A DNA stretch of 64,000 nt from Ichthyobacterium seriolicida (lineage in GTDB: Bacteria > Bacteroidota > Bacteroidia > Flavobacteriales > Ichthyobacteriaceae): the NCBI RefSeq assembly GCF_002369955.1, contig NZ_AP014564.1, positions 1,658,996 through 1,722,995 on the forward strand, read 5' to 3'. The translations under genes and the position numbers were made by a program. The notes beneath the pieces were generated by a model. It was not told the DNA's origin. It saw nothing but the letters and a program-made list of their open reading frames with translations, and did no database searches. This document shows positions 51,645-60,998 of this stretch, one piece after another (within the stretch, counting starts at the first letter, position 1; each line of letters begins with the position of its first letter).

Positions 51645-53093
51645 ATGAAAACACTTAAACTAAAAAAGATACTATTATTTGCATCATTAATCATGTTCAC
51701 ATTCTCATGTGATAAGCATCACGGAGAAATTCCTGAAAGTAAAAATCCTAAAGAAATAATCAGTTTTAAATTAGAAGCATCTAAAAACGAAGGCAAAATA
51801 GGTAATAAGGATATAGAAGCTAAATTTTTAGAGTTTAAAGGGCAAAAAATCTATTTTCTAATATTGCCTAGCGGTGTAGATTCTAGTACCAAAGAGTTTA
51901 CCCCTACAATTACCATATCAGACAATACTACTATAGAACCAAATACTGATGTAATTGCGAATTTAGGTGATATATCTATAACAGAACAAACTATAGATCC
52001 TTTAAACTCTGGTGTGGAATATTCTGTTACTTCTAAAGAAGATAATTCTGTTAGCAAATACAGGGTTGTTGCTATTAGAGCGCCGCAGGGCATAGAAAGT
52101 ATTACCTTTAAGGATACTAATATAAAACTTGATGAAGATAATTCTACTGAAAATAGTAGAAACAAAAGGTCTACTGATCAAAAAACTGGAATTGATAACC
52201 TAAATGAGAAAATTTCACTCTCAGTATCAGGCCTTAGTGTAGCTACCGATGCAACAAGAACTACATTAGGCATGGAAATAAAATTAGGTTTAGTAGATGA
52301 GAATCTACCACCTCCTTCATTTATTTCTATCGACGGACAAAAGAAGTCTATTAGTATTTCTGCAAGTGTTGAAGAAACCTCTTTCATAAAAAAAGATACA
52401 GAAGATATATATGAAGCTGAAATACCTGTTTTAATTAAAATAGGAGATTTGGAATTTATAAAGAGTTATACGATTGTTATTCGCCCTAAAACAACTACTG
52501 CAGTAACGTCTACTCCTACAGGACAGACTGGAACTGATCAATCAGGACAGACTGGAACGTCTACTCCTACAGAACAGACTGGAACTGATCAATCAGGTCA
52601 ATCAGGACAGACTACTCAGGGGCAAACACAACAGACTGATAATACTTCTACTACAGAAGTAACTACTCAATCAGGTCAATCAGGACAGACTGGAACGTCT
52701 ACTCCTACAGTTCAGACTGATAATACTCAAACAGCGTCTACTTCTACAAGTACACAAGGAACTGATCAATCAGGTCAATCAGGACAGACTGGAACGTCTA
52801 CTCCTACAGAACAGACTGGAACTGATCAATCAGGTCAATCAGGACAGACTGGAACTAGTCAAGCAACTCAGGAGCAAACACAACAGACTGATAATACTTC
52901 TACTACAGAAGCATCTGCGTCTACAAATACACAAGTAACTGATCAATCAGGTCAATCAGGACAGACTGGAACGTCTACTCCTACAGTTCAGACTGGAACT
53001 ACTTCAAACACTCAAGTTCAGACTGATAATACTCAAACAGCGTCTACTTCTACAAGTACACAAGGAACTGATCAATCAGGTCAATCAGGATAG
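51645..53093 (+). CDS. DUF5018-like lipoprotein with long Thr/Ser/Gln/Gly repeat tail (premature stop)
   Basis: 482 residues. Lipobox IMFTFSC, then DKHHGEIP. The DUF5018-like core is SFKLEASKNEGKIGNKDIEAKF, IYFLILPSGVDSSTKEFTPTITISDN, YSVTSKEDNSVSKYRVVAI and a second domain ending YEAEIPVLIKIGDLEFIKSYTIVI. From residue about 287 a 195-residue tail of repeats follows (TGTSTPTEQTGTDQSGQSGQ units). The stop TAG at 53091 stands exactly where every other unit has CAG, and the frame stays open for 14 more codons (TSSSSSPQSTSTSS) to TAA at 53136. One C-to-T change thus trims the tail slightly. It is a distant relative of the two lipoproteins at 42672 and 44326. Confidence 0.8.
   Translation: MKTLKLKKILLFASLIMFTFSCDKHHGEIPESKNPKEIISFKLEASKNEGKIGNKDIEAKFLEFKGQKIYFLILPSGVDSSTKEFTPTITISDNTTIEPNTDVIANLGDISITEQTIDPLNSGVEYSVTSKEDNSVSKYRVVAIRAPQGIESITFKDTNIKLDEDNSTENSRNKRSTDQKTGIDNLNEKISLSVSGLSVATDATRTTLGMEIKLGLVDENLPPPSFISIDGQKKSISISASVEETSFIKKDTEDIYEAEIPVLIKIGDLEFIKSYTIVIRPKTTTAVTSTPTGQTGTDQSGQTGTSTPTEQTGTDQSGQSGQTTQGQTQQTDNTSTTEVTTQSGQSGQTGTSTPTVQTDNTQTASTSTSTQGTDQSGQSGQTGTSTPTEQTGTDQSGQSGQTGTSQATQEQTQQTDNTSTTEASASTNTQVTDQSGQSGQTGTSTPTVQTGTTSNTQVQTDNTQTASTSTSTQGTDQSGQSG
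52501..53090 (+). repeat. Nested repeats in the lipoprotein tail
   Basis: Built from the words actgatcaatcaggtcaatc, aggacagactggaacgtc and tactcctacagaacagac in varying order, with a higher-order unit of 130-200 bases that includes TDNTSTTE or TDNTQTASTSTSTQGTDQ. Several units are identical at the base level, so the tract is young and recombination-prone; assembly here deserves caution. Confidence 0.92.
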
Positions 53094-53184
53094 ACTAGTA
53101 GTAGTAGTAGTCCTCAATCTACATCTACAAGTAGTTAAACGAGTCGGTTTTTTAATTTTTGGTATATAGCACTTCATTTTAGTG

Positions 53185-53216
53185 AAGCTGCCTCGGTTTT
53201 GAGGCAGCTTTTTTTT
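53185..53216 (+). terminator. Rho-independent terminator after the repeat-tail lipoprotein
   Basis: AAGCTGCCTC pairs perfectly with GAGGCAGCTT around GGTTTT and is followed by T6. It lies past both the TAG at 53091 and the TAA at 53136. Confidence 0.92.
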
Positions 53217-53263
53217 GTTTATTTTTTTTTCTCGGTTCAAGATAACTTAAGAGAGTTTTAAAT

Positions 53264-53271
53264 TACCTTTG
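53264..53271 (+). promoter_or_regulatory. Candidate -7 element for the TPR/barrel operon
   Basis: TACCTTTG, identical to the icd -7 element, lies 62 bases before the ATG at 53333. The -33 position has no TTTG; the nearest TTC is a few bases off. It comes right after the terminator of the preceding gene, as expected for a new transcription unit. Confidence 0.5.
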
Positions 53272-53332
53272 CCAGTTATCGAATCACTCACTGTTTAAGT
53301 GAAACAATAAATGCTTTAGATTGCAAATAACG

Positions 53333-56300
53333 ATGTTTAAAAAAATTGTTGCGTGTTTATTATTTTGTTCCCAAATAGTATTAGCCCAAAAAACAGATAT
53401 ATACACAAATGATAAAACAAAATATGATATCGCTGTAGACTTATACAATCAAAGTAATTATTTACTATCTAAAAAAACATTCGAAAAAATCTTAACAGAA
53501 CACACAAACTGGAATTCTCGCATTCATATCGACAGTAAGTATTACATAGCTCTTTGCGCCATAAAGAGATTTGATAATCAAGCAGAAAAACTACTCACAG
53601 ATTTTATAACCGATTACCCAACCTATCACAGGAGAAATGAAATAATAAATACCTTGGCAAATCTTCTCTTTCAAAAAGGAAAACACAAAGAAGCATTGAT
53701 ATGGTATGAACAGATAAATCAAGAAATGCTAAGTGAAGAAAAACTCCAAGAATATTATTTTTCAACTGGATATGCCAATTTTAGTCTAAAAAATTACGAG
53801 AGTGCCAAAAATTATTTTTCTCAAATAGATAAAAACTCAGAGTACAAAGAAAAATCTAGTTACTACTACGCATATATCTCCCTAGAAGAAAACCAACACA
53901 CTATTGCTCTCAAACGACTTAGTGAAATAAAAAAAGATGAAAAACTATTAAAAACAGCTATAAAACTGAAATTGAGAATATATTTTCAATTAGAGCGATA
54001 CGAAGATGCTAAAAAAGAGGGAATTAAATTCTTAAATGTGCTAAATGATAAGAAAGATCAAAAAGATATACAGGAGACATACCAAATTTTAGGAAATAGC
54101 TTTTACAGCTTAAAAGAATACGATAAAGCCATAGAATACCTATCTCTATACAAGAAAAAATCTCTCCAAGACTTTTACTACTTAGGTTATTCTTATTATC
54201 AGAAAGAAGACTACAAAAACGCCATAGAGAGTTTTAACAAAATAGTAGCCCCTAAAAGCAAATTATCCCAAATAACATATTATCAATTAGGTTTATGTTA
54301 TATAAAAGATAACAAGAAAAAAGAAGCCTTAAATGTCTTCAAGACCGTTTATGAAATGGATTATGATAAATCCATACAAAAAGAAGCTAATCTATACTAT
54401 GTGAAGCTGAGTTACGAAATAGGAAATCCTCACCAAAGCATAGAACTAGTCATAAACTCTTATTTAAGTAAGTATCCAAATGACCCAGAGACAAATCAAT
54501 TGATAAAGTTTTTAATAACTTATTATTTGGATTCTAACGACTATGATGAAGCTTTAAAGGTTTTAGAAAAATTTAAAGAAAATTCTTATTCAATGAAAAT
54601 TGCCTATCAGAAAATAATTCTAAACAAGGCAAAACAACTTCTATTGGAGAATAAATATCAAGAGGCAGAAAAACATTTAAATGAATCTATGGAAAATATG
54701 TTCGATGCCAAAACTAGGTTAATAAGTACCTTTTGGTTGGGAGAAGCTCAATATCAGCAAAAGAAAGTAAAAGAGAGCATACAATCTTGGAACTCTTTCA
54801 AAGCGATGAATAACAATGAAAAATCTTATGAAAATGACCTTGTAGATTACAACTTAGGATATTCGTTTTTCACTATACAGAACTACGAAAATGCGATGGT
54901 TCACTTTAAAAAATTCATAGAAAACAATAAAATAAGCGAATATATAAATGACGCTATGACCAGATTAGCAGACAGTTATTTTGCCCTAAAAAAATATGAT
55001 TCGGCGATAATTTGGTACAAAAAAATAGAAGAAAAAACTAATCTAGATATAGATTATGCCTCTTATAGAAAGACTATCTGTTATGGCTTAATAGGCCAAC
55101 AGAAAAAATATATATCTGCTTTGGAATTATTTTTAGCAACCTATAAAAAATCAAAATATCTAAATGATGCCACCTATGATTTGGCAAATGCCTATTTAGA
55201 GGAAAACAATTATACCAAAGCCCTTTTTTATTTCGAAAAAATAATTGCTGACTCAAAAAACAGCAAATACCTCATAAAGGCTATGTTAAAAAAAGGATTG
55301 GTCTATTTCAACAAAGACCAATACGATAAAGCTCTAGAAACTTATAAAGACATAGTTCGAAAATATCCAGAACATTCGGAGAGTAAGTCAGCCATAAAAA
55401 ATGCAAAAAAGATATATATGGCACAAGGCAATATTCAGACCTATATAGATTGGATAAACAAATTATCCTTTTCTGAAGAGACAGATGAAGAATTAGAAAA
55501 AAGCACTTATTTATCTGCCAATAATCAATTTTTAAAAGGAAATATAGACAAAGCTATAGATGGCTTGACTCTGTATTTAAATAGATTCCCAAAAGGAGAA
55601 TACGAATCAGAAGTCATTTTTAAACTAGGCGAATCTCTACATAAAAAAGGAGATAAAAATAAAGCCATAGAATTCTACAATAGAATAATCAGCAATAGTA
55701 AAAACGATTATACAGAACAATCTTTAGTAAGGCTAGCCGAACACTATATAGAAAAAAACGATGACGATTCTCTGTTGAATGTATTAGTTCAATTAGAAAG
55801 AGATGGAGAATCTAAAAAGAATATAAACTACGCTCAGCTAGTTCTCATGAGAATATACCTCAAAAAACAAGAATTTAACAATTCGGTGGAATACGCAAAA
55901 AAAGTACAGGGACAATCTAAGTTAGATTCGAATACAAAGGCAGAAGCTACAATATTGATAGGTCGTCACTTTATGGATTCAAAGGAATATGATTTGGCTA
56001 AACAGGAATATGAGAAACTGTATAAAATGACAAATATAAAAGAAGAATATTTGGCTGAAATCCTATATCACAAATCCTATTTTCTGCACTTAGAAAGCAA
56101 CTATGAGGACTCTAATGATATAATATTCCAAATAGCATCTAAATATTCTGGATATAAACACTTAGGAGCTAAGGCCCTGCTAATAATGGCAAAAAATTAT
56201 TACGCTCTCAAAGATATATATCAAGCCACTTATACATGTGAAAGTATTTTGAAAAACTCTAAATTTGAAGATCTTGTAAAAGAAGCTAAAAATCTTCTGA

Positions 56301-56371
56301 AAGAGATAAAACTATCACAAAATAATAATCAAGAAAAAGAAAATAAGATAGAGCAAAATGAGGAGTTGTAA
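53333..56371 (+). CDS. Large exported TPR-repeat protein
   Basis: About 1012 residues from the ATG at 53333 (MFKKIVACLLFCSQIVLA, a signal peptide); the frame also opens at a TTG four codons earlier, which I do not favour. Almost the whole length consists of 34-residue TPR helices such as YYLGYSYYQKEDYKNAIESF, DYNLGYSFFTIQNYENAMVH and ALEKGYIK-like units, about 20 in all, ending in a polar tail (KLSQNNNQEKENKIEQNEEL). In Bacteroidota long TPR proteins of this type are found next to an outer-membrane barrel gene, as here. I infer a periplasmic scaffold that works with the following gene; its exact job is unknown. Confidence 0.85.
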   Translation: MFKKIVACLLFCSQIVLAQKTDIYTNDKTKYDIAVDLYNQSNYLLSKKTFEKILTEHTNWNSRIHIDSKYYIALCAIKRFDNQAEKLLTDFITDYPTYHRRNEIINTLANLLFQKGKHKEALIWYEQINQEMLSEEKLQEYYFSTGYANFSLKNYESAKNYFSQIDKNSEYKEKSSYYYAYISLEENQHTIALKRLSEIKKDEKLLKTAIKLKLRIYFQLERYEDAKKEGIKFLNVLNDKKDQKDIQETYQILGNSFYSLKEYDKAIEYLSLYKKKSLQDFYYLGYSYYQKEDYKNAIESFNKIVAPKSKLSQITYYQLGLCYIKDNKKKEALNVFKTVYEMDYDKSIQKEANLYYVKLSYEIGNPHQSIELVINSYLSKYPNDPETNQLIKFLITYYLDSNDYDEALKVLEKFKENSYSMKIAYQKIILNKAKQLLLENKYQEAEKHLNESMENMFDAKTRLISTFWLGEAQYQQKKVKESIQSWNSFKAMNNNEKSYENDLVDYNLGYSFFTIQNYENAMVHFKKFIENNKISEYINDAMTRLADSYFALKKYDSAIIWYKKIEEKTNLDIDYASYRKTICYGLIGQQKKYISALELFLATYKKSKYLNDATYDLANAYLEENNYTKALFYFEKIIADSKNSKYLIKAMLKKGLVYFNKDQYDKALETYKDIVRKYPEHSESKSAIKNAKKIYMAQGNIQTYIDWINKLSFSEETDEELEKSTYLSANNQFLKGNIDKAIDGLTLYLNRFPKGEYESEVIFKLGESLHKKGDKNKAIEFYNRIISNSKNDYTEQSLVRLAEHYIEKNDDDSLLNVLVQLERDGESKKNINYAQLVLMRIYLKKQEFNNSVEYAKKVQGQSKLDSNTKAEATILIGRHFMDSKEYDLAKQEYEKLYKMTNIKEEYLAEILYHKSYFLHLESNYEDSNDIIFQIASKYSGYKHLGAKALLIMAKNYYALKDIYQATYTCESILKNSKFEDLVKEAKNLLKEIKLSQNNNQEKENKIEQNEEL

Positions 56372-56378
56372 TTTTCTT

Positions 56379-58097
56379 ATGAGAGAAAAGGTATTTTTAT
56401 TTCTGTGTCTTTACAATATTAGTTTTGTAACTCTCTCTCAAAATAAAGACAATCTAAAGGAAGAAATTATAGATGTGAGAAAAAAGTATATTCCCAATAT
56501 TTCACATCCAGACAAAATAAAAATAAGTCCTCAGATAAAACACGAAAAACAAAAAAAACTCAAAGTAGATTATAATTTTCACGATTATAAAACCCCAGCT
56601 GAGATAATTTTTGAAAAGATAAAACCCGTGCGATATTCTTCATCTGTAGAAAAAATTAAGATTCCAGAGAATTATATAAAAGTAGGATACGGAAATTACT
56701 TTACTCCTTTATTCGATTTTTTTCTAAATAGAGAATTAAAAAAAGGCTTGGTGGCAGGGCATTTTAAATATTCCTCTTCTATGGAGGGAAATACAAAAAG
56801 AGCTTTACAAAATGACTTTTTAGAATCTAACCTAAAACTTTTATACGATCACAGATTCACTAATTACGTGTTGTTCAACACTTTAGATTTGGGTTATAAA
56901 TCCTATAATTATTACGGATTAGACAATGAAAGTGAAAAGTTAAATTTCACAGATGAAACAGATGTAAAACAAAAATACTTTACTTTTTCGGCGAGCACTC
57001 AACTCGAAAATAATCAGAGTACATATCCATTTTTGGAAAATATAAAATTTAGTTCTAGCTATATAAAAATGCGAGAAAGAGATAGAGCTTATGAAGTTCA
57101 ATTTAAATTGAATAATAAGCTGAATTTTGTTTTCTTGGATGAAGTCTTGAGCATTTGGATGAACGTTCATAATATTTCTACTTCCACAAGAGATTCCTCA
57201 CTAGATTCAATGGATGAAAATCAAAATTCTAAACTGAAAAAATACGATTACCTAAATATTGATATTATGTCTAATTTCAAAATAAGACATGAAAAATTAT
57301 CATTTGATATCGGTGTAAAAGCACATGCAGTAGTAGATTTCACAAATAATAAAAATATATATAAGGTTTACCCAATAGCTAGAGGGACATACAGTATTGT
57401 AAATAACATAATGATTGCATATGCAAATATTGGAGGGGGAATAAAATTAAACAGTATGAATCAGATAGTAAATGAAAACCCCTTTATAGAAAATAGTATA
57501 GATATAAAACCTACAGAAAATACCGTAGACGTAAGTTTGGGATTAAAAGGTTTTTTACTGCCTGATTTACACTACGACGCTAGAACGTCTTTTTCTAGAA
57601 TTAAAAATTTTAAATTGTTAACAAAAACTCAAAGTAATGAGCCATTAACATCACCTTTGCACCAAAAAACTACTATGTTTAAACCAATATGGTTAACTAA
57701 TACTATGAAATACAATATAAATCTATGTCTAGATTACAATTTCATGGAATATTTTGCATTGGGAAATAATTCTCAAATAAATTTGATAACAACAGAAGAT
57801 AAATCTGAATTACACTACAATAAACTCATCAATAGATACATACCTATCCTAGGTAATAATTTTTACATAAAATTCAACTATAAATCTATACTAATTAGAA
57901 CCGAATTATTCACAAGCGTTGGAAGAGACATATTAGATAACTACACTGATATCAATATAATTACTAGATACGACATTACAGATAAACTAAGTGTATTCTG
58001 TGATTTTTATAACGTTCTAAATAAACAGTATGACCTATGGGAAGACTATAAATCTTATGGTTTTCAAGTTTTAGGTGGATTGAAATATAAATTTTAA
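56379..58097 (+). CDS. TonB-receptor-like outer membrane beta-barrel protein
   Basis: About 572 residues. I use the ATG at 56379 (MREKVFLFLCLYNISFVTLS, a signal peptide), eight bases after the TPR stop; an ATG at 56358 inside the TPR gene is less likely. Alternating aromatic strands dominate (YIKVGYGNYFTPLFDFFLN, YKSYNYYGL, FKYSSSMEG), and it ends YGFQVLGGLKYKF with a terminal Phe, as barrels do. There is no plug domain or TonB box visible and the length is below that of full receptors, so it may be a non-TonB barrel partner of the TPR protein. Confidence 0.8.
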   Translation: MREKVFLFLCLYNISFVTLSQNKDNLKEEIIDVRKKYIPNISHPDKIKISPQIKHEKQKKLKVDYNFHDYKTPAEIIFEKIKPVRYSSSVEKIKIPENYIKVGYGNYFTPLFDFFLNRELKKGLVAGHFKYSSSMEGNTKRALQNDFLESNLKLLYDHRFTNYVLFNTLDLGYKSYNYYGLDNESEKLNFTDETDVKQKYFTFSASTQLENNQSTYPFLENIKFSSSYIKMRERDRAYEVQFKLNNKLNFVFLDEVLSIWMNVHNISTSTRDSSLDSMDENQNSKLKKYDYLNIDIMSNFKIRHEKLSFDIGVKAHAVVDFTNNKNIYKVYPIARGTYSIVNNIMIAYANIGGGIKLNSMNQIVNENPFIENSIDIKPTENTVDVSLGLKGFLLPDLHYDARTSFSRIKNFKLLTKTQSNEPLTSPLHQKTTMFKPIWLTNTMKYNINLCLDYNFMEYFALGNNSQINLITTEDKSELHYNKLINRYIPILGNNFYIKFNYKSILIRTELFTSVGRDILDNYTDINIITRYDITDKLSVFCDFYNVLNKQYDLWEDYKSYGFQVLGGLKYKF

Positions 58098-58132
58098 TTT
58101 TTTTTTGACAAAAACAAACTCCATTATATCAT

Positions 58133-59422
58133 ATGAATTACAACAAAAGATCCATAAAGGGATGGATATTTTACGACTGTGCTAACTCTGTGTACTCTTT
58201 GGTAATAGCAACTACGATATTTCCAATATATTACAATGATTATATCACAAAAGATATAGAATCAATATACTTTTTGGGGTTTAACTTTATGCCTAAAACT
58301 CTTTATATATACTCATTATCGCTATCTTTTCTCATAGTGGTAATAATATCTCCAATATTATCTGGCATAGCAGATTATATAGGAAATAAAAAAATATTTA
58401 TGAAATTTTTCTGTTACCTAGGAGCCATTTCTTGTTCGTCTATGTATTTCTTAGATAATAACACTATATGGCCTAGTATTATTTTGAGTATGCTTGCTAA
58501 TATAGGTTTTTGGGGAAGCATAGTCTTTTACAATGCCTTTTTATCTGAATTAGTCCCTATGAGATATAGAGACATAGTAAGTGCTAAAGGATATTCTATG
58601 GGATATCTAGGATCATCTATGTTGCTTATGTTCAACCTAGCCATGATAATGAAACCTGAATGGTTCGGCATTAAAAACGCAACTACTGCAACTCAAATTT
58701 CCTTTTTGACAGTAGGGATATGGTGGATAGGACTTGCTCAATTTTCATTTATGAGTATAACTGAAAAGAAAATAAAGAGAAAACAAAATCATAATTTTCT
58801 ATTTACAAACGGTTATAGAGAACTGATAAAAATATATAAAGAGATTAAAAAATACGATACCTTAAAAAGATATTTATTAGCTTTTTTGTTTTTTAACACT
58901 AGTGTACAGACTGTTATTCTATTGGCGAGTCTTTACGGCAGCGATGAATTAGGACTAGACACAGCAAACTTAATAGGTATAATTTTATTGATACAGTTTA
59001 TAGCTATGGCAGGATCATATGTTTTTGCTATAGTATCCAGAAAAATAGGAAATATCAAAACCTTACAGCTCTTAATAGTAATTTGGACTGTAGTATGTGT
59101 AAGTGTATCAGTACTAGATAAAAATCATCCTGATATAACATTACATTTCTTTGCAATAGCATCTTGTATAGGCTTGGCCATGGGAGGAATACAGTCTCTA
59201 TCTCGTTCCACATATTCAAAACTAGTGCCTATAAATACAAAAGATAATGCTGTTTATTTTAGTTTTTATGATGTTACCGAAAAAATATCTATTATAATTG
59301 GAACCTTCAGCTACGGATTTATACTGAGTATTACACAATCTATGAGATTATCAGCTGTCATTTTATGTGTATTCTTTGTAATAGGATTCATCATAAACTT
59401 GAGGATAAAAGAAAAATTATAA
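58133..59422 (+). CDS. MFS transporter, UMF1/Atg22-like family
   Basis: 429 residues with about 12 membrane helices. The family N-terminus KGWIFYDCANSVYSLVIATTIFPIYY is clear, followed by SPILSGIADYIGNKKIFMKFFCYLG (MFS loop 2-3 motif), RDIVSAKGYSMGYLGSSMLLMFNL and GIQSLSRSTYSKLVP in the second half. UMF1 members are thought to export metabolites or amino acids; the substrate is unknown. The gene follows the TPR/barrel pair by 36 bases and may belong to that transcript. Confidence 0.9.
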   Translation: MNYNKRSIKGWIFYDCANSVYSLVIATTIFPIYYNDYITKDIESIYFLGFNFMPKTLYIYSLSLSFLIVVIISPILSGIADYIGNKKIFMKFFCYLGAISCSSMYFLDNNTIWPSIILSMLANIGFWGSIVFYNAFLSELVPMRYRDIVSAKGYSMGYLGSSMLLMFNLAMIMKPEWFGIKNATTATQISFLTVGIWWIGLAQFSFMSITEKKIKRKQNHNFLFTNGYRELIKIYKEIKKYDTLKRYLLAFLFFNTSVQTVILLASLYGSDELGLDTANLIGIILLIQFIAMAGSYVFAIVSRKIGNIKTLQLLIVIWTVVCVSVSVLDKNHPDITLHFFAIASCIGLAMGGIQSLSRSTYSKLVPINTKDNAVYFSFYDVTEKISIIIGTFSYGFILSITQSMRLSAVILCVFFVIGFIINLRIKEKL

Positions 59423-59522
59423 ATAAAAAAATAAACATAATTTAGCACACTTGAATGCATTTCATTTTTTTAGAGAAAAATTACAGTAGATAATTTTTAT
59501 AATTAAACACCCAGCTTAAAAT

Positions 59523-60320
59523 ATGGAAAGGGAGAATTTAGAAAATAGAAGAAGTAGAATAGAGAGATTAAATCAAAATAGAAGTAGTATACTAGAAAGG
59601 TTAAATGCTAATAGGGATAGGGATAGGGATAGAAAGGCTAACTTAGGCACTGATCCTTCCAGTGCAAATACAAAACCTGCTAATGAATCTATAACTAAAG
59701 ATAAAGCAGCAGAGATAAAAGAAGATAAAATAAGAGAAAAAGTTGAACAAAAAATTGAATCCTTAAATCAAGAAGAAATAGATCTATCAAAAAAAGTGAA
59801 AAAACAAAGAAATAAATTAATCTTATCTAGAATAACCAACATTATATTCATAATACTATTTTCTGGAATAGGATATTTGGTGTTTATAGAAAAGTTGGTT
59901 CTTAATACGGGGGAAAATAATCCTCTTACACAAAAGTTAGATTCATTAACACTTTCCAATACTGAATTACTTAATAATTATAACGAATTATTAAAGGAAA
60001 AAGAACAAATAGATAGTATTAGAAAAATGCAATATGATTTTTCTAAGATGGATCTCATATACAGTCTTCAAATAGCTAGTTATAAAAAAAATGAATTAAA
60101 ATTCATATCTGATTCCTATGTCAATATGTTGACTTACGGTGATGATAATATCATTAAATACTCTTTGGGGATATTTAAAACTTATGATGAAATGCTCAAC
60201 TTTATGAGGCAATTACAAACAGGTGGAATAGACTGCTTCCCAGTGGCCAAGAGTAAAGGCAAAGACATAACTATAGAAGAGGCAAAACAGATTGAAAATA
60301 GTATAGCAGAAAAAAATTAG
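59523..60320 (+). CDS. Single-pass membrane protein with SPOR-like C-terminus
   Basis: 265 residues. Residues 1-95 are a charged, Arg/Asn/Lys/Glu-rich cytoplasmic part (RIERLNQNRSSILERLN repeated), one membrane helix follows (RITNIIFIILFSGIGYLVFI), then a coiled coil (TQKLDSLTLSNTELLNNYNELLKEK). The end reads LIYSLQIASYKKNE and YSLGIFKTYDEMLNFMRQLQ, the spacing of a SPOR peptidoglycan-binding domain, though weak. It might be a division-site or wall-binding protein. Its stop overlaps the stop of the convergent folate gene by two to three bases. Confidence 0.65.
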   Translation: MERENLENRRSRIERLNQNRSSILERLNANRDRDRDRKANLGTDPSSANTKPANESITKDKAAEIKEDKIREKVEQKIESLNQEEIDLSKKVKKQRNKLILSRITNIIFIILFSGIGYLVFIEKLVLNTGENNPLTQKLDSLTLSNTELLNNYNELLKEKEQIDSIRKMQYDFSKMDLIYSLQIASYKKNELKFISDSYVNMLTYGDDNIIKYSLGIFKTYDEMLNFMRQLQTGGIDCFPVAKSKGKDITIEEAKQIENSIAEKN

Positions 60321-60874
60321 AATTTGTAAATCTCATACGGAGTAACACAATAATCTAAAGACACATCATGATTATCACATGACAATTTTTCTACAGGAGG
60401 GAAAAATGATAATCCTATTTTTATCACATCCTCTCTGCATTTTATTAAAAATCTGTCGTAGAACCCCTTTCCATAACCGACTCTATTACCGTACTTATCA
60501 AAAGATAACAGAGGAACAAATACCACATCTATATCTTTTTCGGATATTGATACTGCATTTGTAGGCTCGGGTATTCCGTAGGAATTATTTTCAATTTTAG
60601 TACTCGACTCAAGTATATAATTACTAAGAGAGGAGTCTTTAAGATTAATCTTAGGAACGACTATTGTCTTATCTCTTAATCTCTGTATAATTTCATCTGT
60701 CAACACTTCTCTTTTAGACAAAATGGACAAAAAAATATGAAAAACCTCCTTAGAATGTACAGGCAAATCAAATACTTTATCGCTGATACATCGACTTAAA
60801 TTTATCAATTCTAAAGTAGATAGACCTTTGCGTTTTTCTTTGAAAATATTTCTTATATCTGACTTACTATACAT
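60317..60874 (-). CDS. 5-formyltetrahydrofolate cyclo-ligase
   Basis: 185 residues. It opens KSDIRNIFKEKRKGLSTLELINLS, with the ATP-binding KxxxRxxxK-like start, then IVVPKINLKDSSLSNYIL, YGIPEP for substrate binding, and VFVPLLSFDKYGNRVGYGKGFYDRFL, the family signature with the Gly-rich ATP loop. It converts 5-formyl-THF back to methenyl-THF. It is a single gene on the minus strand. A palindrome (TCCCATTAAAATGGGA) lies upstream at 60919-60934. Confidence 0.93.
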   Translation of the reverse strand: MYSKSDIRNIFKEKRKGLSTLELINLSRCISDKVFDLPVHSKEVFHIFLSILSKREVLTDEIIQRLRDKTIVVPKINLKDSSLSNYILESSTKIENNSYGIPEPTNAVSISEKDIDVVFVPLLSFDKYGNRVGYGKGFYDRFLIKCREDVIKIGLSFFPPVEKLSCDNHDVSLDYCVTPYEIYKF

Positions 60875-60998
60875 CGATGCAAAACTAATGATTAAACCTT
60901 TTAAAAATATAGAACCAATCCCATTAAAATGGGATACTCAGATGTAAGATCTTAAAGAATTAAACATTAATTTTGAAGTTGTAAAAACTTATGAGTAA

